From assembly GCA_015057955.1 (NCBI GenBank), contig SVDE01000011.1, positions 1-40,347 of the forward strand: 40,347 nucleotides of DNA, read 5' to 3'. The notes beneath the pieces are model-generated. The model searched no databases and was not told where the DNA came from. It worked only from the letters and a program-made list of their open reading frames with translations. This document shows, piece after piece, positions 34,616-40,347 of the stretch. The translations under genes and the position numbers were made by a program. How positions within the stretch are numbered: the first letter of the stretch is position 1; the number at the start of each line of letters is the position of its first letter. Origin of the DNA: Lachnospiraceae bacterium. GTDB lineage: Bacteria; Bacillota; Clostridia; Lachnospirales; Lachnospiraceae.

Positions 34616-35467
34616 ATGAGTCTTAATTTTTACGATTTATCACATACATTCGAACCTTTCATGCCACAGTGGCCTTCAGGCTGCAACCTCAAGGAAGAGG
34701 TTATCCGCTACCATGCAGATGCCAATATGTATGACATCATGTGGCAGGGAATCATGCACAGAGGAACTCATATGGATGCTCCTCTTCATGTTACAGAGTG
34801 CACACCGGACATCACAAACTATCCTCTCTGGAGATTCTTCGGAACAGGTGTCTGCCTTGACATCCCTAAGGGAAAATGGGGCAAGCTTGAGCCCGCTGAT
34901 CTCGAGAAATTTGACAGCATCATCAAAGAAGGCGACATGGTCCTGATCAATACTTCCCAGCATCACATCTGGGCAGACTCAGATGACTATTTCGCATATG
35001 GATGCGGCGCTACCGGACAGCTTGCTTACTGGTTCAAAGACAAGAAAGTAAGATTCGTAGGATACGGCTGCCAGGCAAACGATCATCCTCTTGCAACAAA
35101 GCTTGTTGACCTTGGCCTTGGACCGCTTCGTCCTGACCTCATGAAGGAATACGAGGAAGAATACGGACATGACACAAAGGTTGACTTCCCTCTCTGGGAG
35201 CCCGGACACAAGTTCCTTATGGTCGAGGGTGGTATCCCCGGCGTTGAGAACGTTGGTGATGACGGCTACGTAAAGGGCGACTATGAGTGGAAAGAAGGCG
35301 GATACGGAACAAAGCATGGCGATTTCGATGAAGTTGCCGGAAGAAGATGCACATTCCTCTGCTTCCCTTGGAGATTTGTAGGCGGTGAAGGCTCCATCGT
35401 ACGCTGCCTTGCCATCACAGATCCTGATCAGGAGTTCCGCTTTGAAACAGGCGAAAGCGTAAAGTAA
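34616..35467 (+). CDS. Cyclase-family metal hydrolase (candidate dihydrophloroglucinol cyclohydrolase)
   Basis: A 283-residue cyclase-family protein with a canonical metal motif, HRGTHMDAPLH, at residues 48-58 (His48, His52, Asp54, His58). Family opening FYDLSHTFEP and closing GEGSIVRCLAIT segments are present. Predicted to hydrolyse the 1,3-diketone ring of dihydrophloroglucinol to 3-hydroxy-5-oxohexanoate; substrate is inferred from the neighbours. It lies 23 bases after its paralogue with an AAAGGAG site, and the two may form a mixed complex. Confidence 0.82.
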   Translation: MSLNFYDLSHTFEPFMPQWPSGCNLKEEVIRYHADANMYDIMWQGIMHRGTHMDAPLHVTECTPDITNYPLWRFFGTGVCLDIPKGKWGKLEPADLEKFDSIIKEGDMVLINTSQHHIWADSDDYFAYGCGATGQLAYWFKDKKVRFVGYGCQANDHPLATKLVDLGLGPLRPDLMKEYEEEYGHDTKVDFPLWEPGHKFLMVEGGIPGVENVGDDGYVKGDYEWKEGGYGTKHGDFDEVAGRRCTFLCFPWRFVGGEGSIVRCLAITDPDQEFRFETGESVK

Positions 35468-35509
35468 TTTTAACTGACAAATAATTTTTAATTAGGAGGC
35501 GTTTTTAAA

Positions 35510-36292
35510 ATGCACAAGTTATTTGATATTGAAGGAAAGAATGCAGTTGTTGTTGGCGGAGCCGGCGGTATCGGACAGAGCCTTGCCCAGGGTCTTGCAG
35601 AGGCAGGCGTTAACGTCATCATTTCTTCCAGAAAAGAAGAGTCCTTAAAGAGAGCTCAGGAAGAGATCAAGGCAGCATGCGGTGTTGAAGTTGATTACAT
35701 CCCCGCTGATGCTACTGATGAAGCTTCAGTTCAGGCTCTTGTTGAGAAGTCTGTTGCCAAGCTTGGCAAGGTTGACATCCTTGTATGTGCTCAGGGACTT
35801 AACAAGAAGTTCCCTGCAGAAGATTTCCCGATGGATATCTACGAGAACATCTTCAAGGTAAATGTTATCGGCATCATGCTCTGCTGCAAGTCTTTCGCAA
35901 AGCATATGTTTGAGAACGGATACGGCAAGATGGTCATCCTTTCATCAACACGTGACTGTGTTGCAACAAAGGGACCCGGCAATGCCGGTTATGCTGCTTC
36001 CAAGGGTGCTGTTAAGATGCTCATCAAGCAGCTCGCATCTGAATTCGGCCCTCACGGCATCACTGTAAACGGCATTGGACCTACCGTTACAGAGACTCCT
36101 ATGATGACATCAGTCATCGAGCAGCGTGGCGGAGACGCTTACAGAAAGAGCCTTGCAGACGATCTTCCTATGCGTCGTATGGCTGTTCCTGCTGACTGCG
36201 TCGGAACATGTCTGTTCCTTGCTGCTCCGGCATCTGACTTCGTAACAGGTGAAGTTGTATATCCGGATGGCGGTCTTACAGCTGTAAGATAA
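35510..36292 (+). CDS. SDR-family oxidoreductase, candidate phloroglucinol reductase
   Basis: A 260-residue classical short-chain dehydrogenase. The cofactor loop is GGAGGIG (residues 16-22). Ser40-Arg41-Lys42 after the second strand favours NADPH. Catalytic Tyr161 and Lys165 are in YAASK, with serines near 145. A TAGGAGG site precedes the ATG. In the known anaerobic route an NADPH-dependent reductase turns phloroglucinol into dihydrophloroglucinol; E. oxidoreducens has such an enzyme. Its place between the cyclases and the BKACE gene supports this. Without context it would look like a gluconate 5-dehydrogenase-type SDR. Confidence 0.85.
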   Translation: MHKLFDIEGKNAVVVGGAGGIGQSLAQGLAEAGVNVIISSRKEESLKRAQEEIKAACGVEVDYIPADATDEASVQALVEKSVAKLGKVDILVCAQGLNKKFPAEDFPMDIYENIFKVNVIGIMLCCKSFAKHMFENGYGKMVILSSTRDCVATKGPGNAGYAASKGAVKMLIKQLASEFGPHGITVNGIGPTVTETPMMTSVIEQRGGDAYRKSLADDLPMRRMAVPADCVGTCLFLAAPASDFVTGEVVYPDGGLTAVR

Positions 36293-36304
36293 TTACTGAA
36301 TACG

Positions 36305-36332
36305 GACACGGGAAGTTACAGCTTCCCGTGTC
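36305..36332 (+). promoter_or_regulatory. Intercistronic stem-loop without T tract
   Basis: GACACGGGAAG (36305-36315) and CTTCCCGTGTC (36322-36332) form a perfect 11-bp stem with a 6-base loop, 13 bases after the SDR gene. It is followed by TGTGTGTTACC, not a T run. A second small hairpin, CAGCC-TTCG-GGCTG, lies at 36354-36367. More likely an RNA-processing or stability element than a full terminator. Confidence 0.6.
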
Positions 36333-36396
36333 TGTGTGTTACCATGCAAGAAACAGCCTTCGGGCTGAGAATAAAATACAAATGAGGTAAATAATT

Positions 36397-37308
36397 ATGG
36401 GAAAGAAACTCGTTATCACCGCTTGCCTTTGCGGTGCAGGAACTAAGAAATCACAGACACCTTACGTTCCGGTAACTCCGGAAGAGATCGCTAACGACGC
36501 GATCGCATGCGCAAAAGCAGGAGCTTCTGTCATCCACATCCATGTTCGTGATGAGGAAGGCAATAACTGCATGTACACATCCAAATTCGTTGAGGTTATC
36601 AAGCTTATCAAGAAGAAACAGAAAGAAGAAGGCGTTGACCTTGTTCTCAATCTTACATCATCAGGCTCCAAGTTCCCTGAGCAGATGAGACTCAACCACT
36701 TCCCTGTTCTTAAGCCTGAAATGAGTTCTTACGATCCTCTTTCAATGAACTGGGCAAACTCATATATCTTTACTAACTCTCCTCAGTTCCTTGAGAAACT
36801 CGGCGTTGAGCTTCAGGAACTCCAGATCAAGCCTGAGTGCGAGATCTTCAACGGCGGTGACATGGCTAACGTTGATTACTATGTCAAGAAAGGCATCCTT
36901 AAGACTCCTGTACATTACCAGTTCGTACTTGGTGTAACAGGCGGAATGCCCGGAACAGCAGAGGCTCTTGCATATCTTGTTCCCAAGATGCAGCCCGGCT
37001 CAACATGGTCAATCTCAGGTATCGGCAGATGGCATCTCCCCTGCATCCTTCACGGACTTGCAATGGGCTGCGACGGACTGCGCGTAGGCCTTGAGGACAA
37101 CATCATGTATGAGAAAGGTGTTCTTGCTACTAACGTTCAGCTTGTTGAGCGTACAGTAAGGATTGCCAAGGAAGTAGGCCGTGAGATCGCTACAGCTGCT
37201 GAAGCCCGCGAGATCCTCGGACTTGTAAACCATGATGCAGAAGTTGACTATGAAGCTCTTAATCCGGCTGATTATATCGAAGAAGATCTGAGACTTATGG
37301 GTAAATAA
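36397..37308 (+). CDS. BKACE-family lyase, candidate triacetate (3,5-dioxohexanoate) acetoacetate-lyase
   Basis: A 303-residue beta-keto acid cleavage enzyme (formerly DUF849), a Zn-dependent TIM barrel that cleaves a 3-keto acid with acetyl-CoA. Metal ligands are His47 and His49 in VIHIHVRD and Glu233 in RVGLEDN. In phloroglucinol-degrading clostridia a member of this family cleaves 3,5-dioxohexanoate plus acetyl-CoA into acetoacetate and acetoacetyl-CoA; thiolase, CoA-transferase and dehydrogenase genes here fit that role. Alternatives such as 3-keto-5-aminohexanoate or dehydrocarnitine cleavage lack supporting neighbours. A GAGGT site precedes the ATG. Confidence 0.88.
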   Translation: MGKKLVITACLCGAGTKKSQTPYVPVTPEEIANDAIACAKAGASVIHIHVRDEEGNNCMYTSKFVEVIKLIKKKQKEEGVDLVLNLTSSGSKFPEQMRLNHFPVLKPEMSSYDPLSMNWANSYIFTNSPQFLEKLGVELQELQIKPECEIFNGGDMANVDYYVKKGILKTPVHYQFVLGVTGGMPGTAEALAYLVPKMQPGSTWSISGIGRWHLPCILHGLAMGCDGLRVGLEDNIMYEKGVLATNVQLVERTVRIAKEVGREIATAAEAREILGLVNHDAEVDYEALNPADYIEEDLRLMGK

Positions 37309-37324
37309 GAGAGGTTTGATCACG

Positions 37325-38290
37325 ATGAAATTAGAAGACATTAAAAGAATAGCGGTTCTCGGAGCAGGAACAATGGGCCCCGGAATTGCCCAGGTATACG
37401 CAACAGGCGGATATGAAGTCATAATGTGGACCCGTTCAGAGTCTACACGCGAGAAAGCTCTTGCTTCTCTCAAGAACCAGTTTGACACTTTCGTAGGTGA
37501 AGGTGAGATCTCCCGTGAGGACGCAGACGCTGCCCTTGCGCGTATCAGCTTTAAGCTCACAGTTGAAGAAGCTGTTGAAGGATGCCAGTTCATTCAGGAG
37601 ACCATCGTTGAAAAGCGTGATGCCAAGGAAGCTCTTTACGCACAGCTCAATGACATTGTAGGCGGAAAGGATGTCATCATCGCATCCAATACTTCTGCCC
37701 TCAATATCTTTGAAGTTGTTCCCGAGAGCCTTCTGCCCCAGCAGATCATCTGCCACTGGTATGCACCCGCACAGCTCCTTCCTCTTGTAGAAGTTGTTAA
37801 GAGCGAGCAGGCTCCTCAGGAGTATGCTGACATCGCAATGGCTCTTCTCAAGAAATGCGGAAAGACAGCCGTATTCATGAAGAAGTTCATTCGCGGCTAC
37901 ATTGTTAACAGACTTCAGCAGTGTCTCCATCGTGAGGTATTCTACCTCATCGACAACGGATACTGCGATGCTGAAGCCATCGACCTTGCATCCAAGGCAA
38001 GCTTCATACCCCGTGCATGCGTACTCGGTATCTGCAAGCGTATCGACTTCGGCGGCGTTGACATGAGCGCAAACAACTACATCAACAAATCATACAGCAT
38101 GCCTAAGAACGGTGATGAGCTTCCCAAGACTCTTAAGGAGCTCGTTGATGCCGGCAACCTCGGCATCAAGACCGGCAAGGGATTATATGATTACTCCAAC
38201 GTTGACATTGAAGCCCTTAAGCTCAAGAGAGATAAACAGCTCTTTGAGGTGTTCCGTCTCGAGCGTAAGTTCCTGAACGATCCGGTATAA
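37325..38290 (+). CDS. 3-hydroxyacyl-CoA-dehydrogenase-family enzyme, candidate 3-hydroxy-5-oxohexanoate dehydrogenase
   Basis: A 321-residue protein. The start at 37325 (ATG) has GAGAGG ten bases upstream; a TTG three codons earlier is possible. The Rossmann motif is VLGAGTMGPGIAQ near residue 11. The catalytic His segment reads HWYAPAQLLPLVEVV instead of HFFNPxxxxPLVEV, and the residues after strand two are WTRSE rather than an acidic residue, hinting at NADP. The C-terminal dimer domain (GYIVNRLQQ) is present. The non-standard His motif and the BKACE neighbour point to a free hydroxy acid, not an acyl-CoA, as substrate, much like carnitine dehydrogenase. Confidence 0.82.
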   Translation: MKLEDIKRIAVLGAGTMGPGIAQVYATGGYEVIMWTRSESTREKALASLKNQFDTFVGEGEISREDADAALARISFKLTVEEAVEGCQFIQETIVEKRDAKEALYAQLNDIVGGKDVIIASNTSALNIFEVVPESLLPQQIICHWYAPAQLLPLVEVVKSEQAPQEYADIAMALLKKCGKTAVFMKKFIRGYIVNRLQQCLHREVFYLIDNGYCDAEAIDLASKASFIPRACVLGICKRIDFGGVDMSANNYINKSYSMPKNGDELPKTLKELVDAGNLGIKTGKGLYDYSNVDIEALKLKRDKQLFEVFRLERKFLNDPV

Positions 38291-38314
38291 TTACAATTTT
38301 GGAGGTAATCCCTA

Positions 38315-39529
38315 ATGAGAGATGTTTATATTGTTGATGCCTGCCGTACTGCCATCGGCAAATTCGGAGGCACACTTAAGCCACTTAACGCAGACGCCCT
38401 TGCTGCTGCAGTAATGAAGGCATCTGTAGAAAGATCAGGCGTACCTGCAGATCAGATCGATGAGATAATCTTCGGTCATTGCCGTCAGACTTCTGATTTT
38501 TCAAATACCGCACGTTATGCTGCTCTTGCAGCAGGAATCCCTGAAGAAGTTCCTGCCAGCACTGTCATGATCGCATGTGCATCAGGCATGATGGCTGTCC
38601 GTAACGGAGCTGACTCCATACGTACAGGCGAGAATGAAGTCGTTCTCGTCGGCGGAACCGAGAGCATGACAAACGGATTCTTCTATCTGTCAAATGCCCG
38701 CTGGGGTGTCGGCACCGGCACAACCCAGCTCAAGGACTGCCTTACCGAGGCTCAGTTCAACTCACAGCCTCAGGAGACCTATGGCAAGTTCAACATGGGA
38801 AATACTGCTGAGAAGATAGCTGACAAATTCAATATCAGCCGTGAGGACCAGGACAAGTTCTCATATGACAGCCAGGTCAAAGCTGCCGCTGCTATCGCTG
38901 CAGGCAAGTTCAAAGAAGAGATCATTCCTGTAACTGTTCCTCAGGGACGCAAGAAAGATCCGATCATCTTCGACACAGATGAGTTCCCTCGTGAGACCAC
39001 TCTTGAGAAGACGGCAGCTCTTAAGCCCTGCTTCGCATTTGACGGCGCTGCTACACAGACCATCACTGCCGGTTCTTCATCAGGCCGTAACGATGGTGCT
39101 GCAGCTATCATGCTCGCCAGCGAAGATAAGGTAAAAGAACTCGGACTCAAGCCGCTTGCCAAGGTTCTTGCTACCTCTGTTGCAGGCGTTGATCCCACTA
39201 TCATGGGTATCGGTCCTGTTCCCGCAACAAGGAAAGTCCTTAAGATGACCGGCCTTACAACCGACGACATCGGACTGTTCGAACTTAACGAAGCATTTGC
39301 TTCACAGTCTCTTGCATGCATCAGAGAGCTTGGTATCGAGGACCGCATGGACGTTATCAACGTTAACGGCGGCGGTATCTCGCTCGGACATCCTATCGGA
39401 TGCTCAGGAGCAAGGATCATCGTAACTCTTGTTCATGAGATGAAGAAGAGGGGCGTTAAGTACGGTCTTGCTACACTCTGCATAGCAGGTGGTATGGGCA
39501 TGGCTACTATCGTCGAACTCTGCGACTGA
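38315..39529 (+). CDS. Acetyl-CoA C-acetyltransferase (thiolase)
   Basis: Splits acetoacetyl-CoA with CoA into two acetyl-CoA, or the reverse. The 404 residues are normal for thiolase II. The nucleophilic Cys88 is in IACASGMMAV, the active-site His359 in SLGHPIGCSG, and the second Cys389 in CIAGGMGMA. A TTGGAGG site precedes the ATG. In this operon it finishes conversion of the BKACE products to acetyl-CoA. Confidence 0.95.
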   Translation: MRDVYIVDACRTAIGKFGGTLKPLNADALAAAVMKASVERSGVPADQIDEIIFGHCRQTSDFSNTARYAALAAGIPEEVPASTVMIACASGMMAVRNGADSIRTGENEVVLVGGTESMTNGFFYLSNARWGVGTGTTQLKDCLTEAQFNSQPQETYGKFNMGNTAEKIADKFNISREDQDKFSYDSQVKAAAAIAAGKFKEEIIPVTVPQGRKKDPIIFDTDEFPRETTLEKTAALKPCFAFDGAATQTITAGSSSGRNDGAAAIMLASEDKVKELGLKPLAKVLATSVAGVDPTIMGIGPVPATRKVLKMTGLTTDDIGLFELNEAFASQSLACIRELGIEDRMDVINVNGGGISLGHPIGCSGARIIVTLVHEMKKRGVKYGLATLCIAGGMGMATIVELCD

Positions 39530-39541
39530 TCTTAGATCATC

Positions 39542-39584
39542 CGGCCACTGACCCGAATTGTTTATCAGGTCAGTGGCCGATTTT
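39542..39584 (+). terminator. Intrinsic terminator within the catabolic operon
   Basis: CGGCCACTGACC (39542-39553) and GGTCAGTGGCCG (39568-39579) form a perfect 12-bp stem with a 14-base loop, followed by ATTTTATT. It lies between the thiolase and the CoA-transferase, which has its own AAAGGAG site, so read-through is probably partial. Confidence 0.8.
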
Positions 39585-39602
39585 ATTAAAAGGAGATAAC
39601 TG

Positions 39603-40347
39603 ATGGAAAGAATCCCTGAAAGTTTAAAAAACAAGATCATTTCTGCTCAGGAAGCAGCTTCAATGATAAAAGCGGATATGGTCCTCGGATTTTCCGGTTT
39701 CGGTCAGGTCGGCGACCCTCATATCATCCCGGCTGAGATCGCGAAACAGGGAACCGCAACAAATCTTACTGTGATCACCGGTGCTTCAGTCGGTCCTCAT
39801 CTTGACGGCGACATGACAGAAGCCGGACTTATTGCCAGAAGATTTCCGTATCAGACAAATAAGCCCTGCCGTGCAGCAGTAAATGCCGGAACCATTTCTT
39901 ACGCGGACCAGCATCTTTCTGTTACACCTAAGTGGATAATGACCGGCAACAGCCCCAAGATCGATTTTGCGATAATCGAATGCTGCGCTGTTACTGAAGA
40001 AGGCCTCTACCCTGCTGCAACCGTCGGCGTTTCCGATGCCTGCGTTGCAAAAGCTGACAAAGTCCTGATCGAGCTTAACACCACGCTGCCCATTGAACTT
40101 GTAGGCATGCATGACATCTATTCAAATGCAGGAAAGAAGGAACCCATTCCTATCACAGGTCCCATGGACAGAGTCGGAACACCTTATATTCCATGTGATC
40201 CTGCCAAGATCGCAGGCATAGTTGTGACCGACGATCCTGAATACTTCCCTACTTTCAAGGCTGCTGATGAAGATTCCAAGAAGATAGCAGGACATATTGT
40301 TGAGTTCCTTAAAGGCGAGATAGCAGCCGGACGTCAGCCCGAGAACC
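39603..40347 (+). CDS. Acetyl-CoA hydrolase/transferase-family CoA-transferase (3'-truncated by window edge)
   Basis: The frame is open to the window end, giving 248 residues of a family usually around 500. It begins MERIPESLKNKIISAQEAAS with an AAAGGAG site eight bases upstream. GFSGFGQVGDP near residue 32 and the later ADKVLIELN and GPMDRVGTPYIPCDP stretches match the acetyl-CoA hydrolase/succinyl-CoA:acetate CoA-transferase family. The catalytic glutamate lies beyond the window. It probably activates acetoacetate with acetyl-CoA, or turns acetyl-CoA into acetate; the choice cannot be made here. Confidence 0.88.
   Translation, partial: MERIPESLKNKIISAQEAASMIKADMVLGFSGFGQVGDPHIIPAEIAKQGTATNLTVITGASVGPHLDGDMTEAGLIARRFPYQTNKPCRAAVNAGTISYADQHLSVTPKWIMTGNSPKIDFAIIECCAVTEEGLYPAATVGVSDACVAKADKVLIELNTTLPIELVGMHDIYSNAGKKEPIPITGPMDRVGTPYIPCDPAKIAGIVVTDDPEYFPTFKAADEDSKKIAGHIVEFLKGEIAAGRQPEN

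Noticed and set aside
38941-39420. 159-codon minus-strand open frame inside the thiolase gene
   Set aside because: Antisense to conserved thiolase active-site coding sequence.
1-40347. CRISPR arrays, tRNA or rRNA genes, insertion sequences, phage genes
   Set aside because: No regularly spaced repeats, no cloverleaf or rRNA sequence recognised, no transposase or integrase frame seen.

Overview
The window reads as chromosome of an anaerobic Clostridia-type Firmicute, most like a gut or rumen Lachnospiraceae. This is inferred from gene order (rimP-nusA-L7Ae-infB-rbfA-nrnA-truB-ribF), a short-form HisG, strong AGGAGG ribosome binding sites, PucR/CdaR-type regulators and BspA-type leucine-rich repeats. 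No rRNA, tRNA, CRISPR array, insertion sequence or prophage gene was seen.

Region 1 (1-6909, + strand) is a tightly coupled histidine operon, hisG(partial)-D-C-B-H-A-F-I-hisK, with several 4-base ATGA overlaps. HisG is the short form that needs HisZ, and no hisE is present. Region 2 (13518-6889, - strand) is an arginine operon, argH-C-J-B-D-F, that runs head-on into hisK with a 21-base overlap of coding ends. Its promoter region carries AT-rich palindromes resembling ARG boxes and a leader hairpin. Region 3 (22895-13750, - strand) is housekeeping: rimP-nusA-L7Ae-infB-rbfA-nrnA-truB-ribF, a small membrane protein and a cytidylate-kinase-like protein. The usual ylxR gene is missing between nusA and the L7Ae gene, and a terminator-like hairpin lies in the rimP leader.

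Region 4 (23079-40347) is the exciting part: an island for anaerobic breakdown of pyrogallol and phloroglucinol. A consensus promoter drives athL (pyrogallol-phloroglucinol transhydroxylase, bis-MGD molybdenum enzyme), a small-subunit homologue that has lost almost all its iron-sulfur ligands, and an 82-residue unknown. A second, orphan small-subunit homologue, which keeps the ligand set for only one cluster, sits in a probable five-gene regulatory operon: pucR-type, TSCPD protein, athS-like, a signal-less leucine-rich-repeat protein, pucR-type. Divergent from it is a strongly codon-biased catabolic operon: two cyclase-family hydrolases, an SDR reductase, a BKACE-family lyase, a 3-hydroxyacyl-CoA-dehydrogenase-family enzyme, a thiolase and a CoA-transferase that runs off the right edge.

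Read together, the likely route is pyrogallol -> phloroglucinol (AthL) -> dihydrophloroglucinol (SDR) -> 3-hydroxy-5-oxohexanoate (cyclase family) -> 3,5-dioxohexanoate (dehydrogenase) -> acetoacetate plus acetoacetyl-CoA (BKACE) -> acetyl-CoA (thiolase, CoA-transferase). The core chemistry is known from other anaerobes. The parts that look undescribed are the cluster-stripped transhydroxylase small subunits, the paired cyclases with one metal-ligand Asp changed to Cys, the leucine-rich-repeat protein, and the two small orphan proteins.
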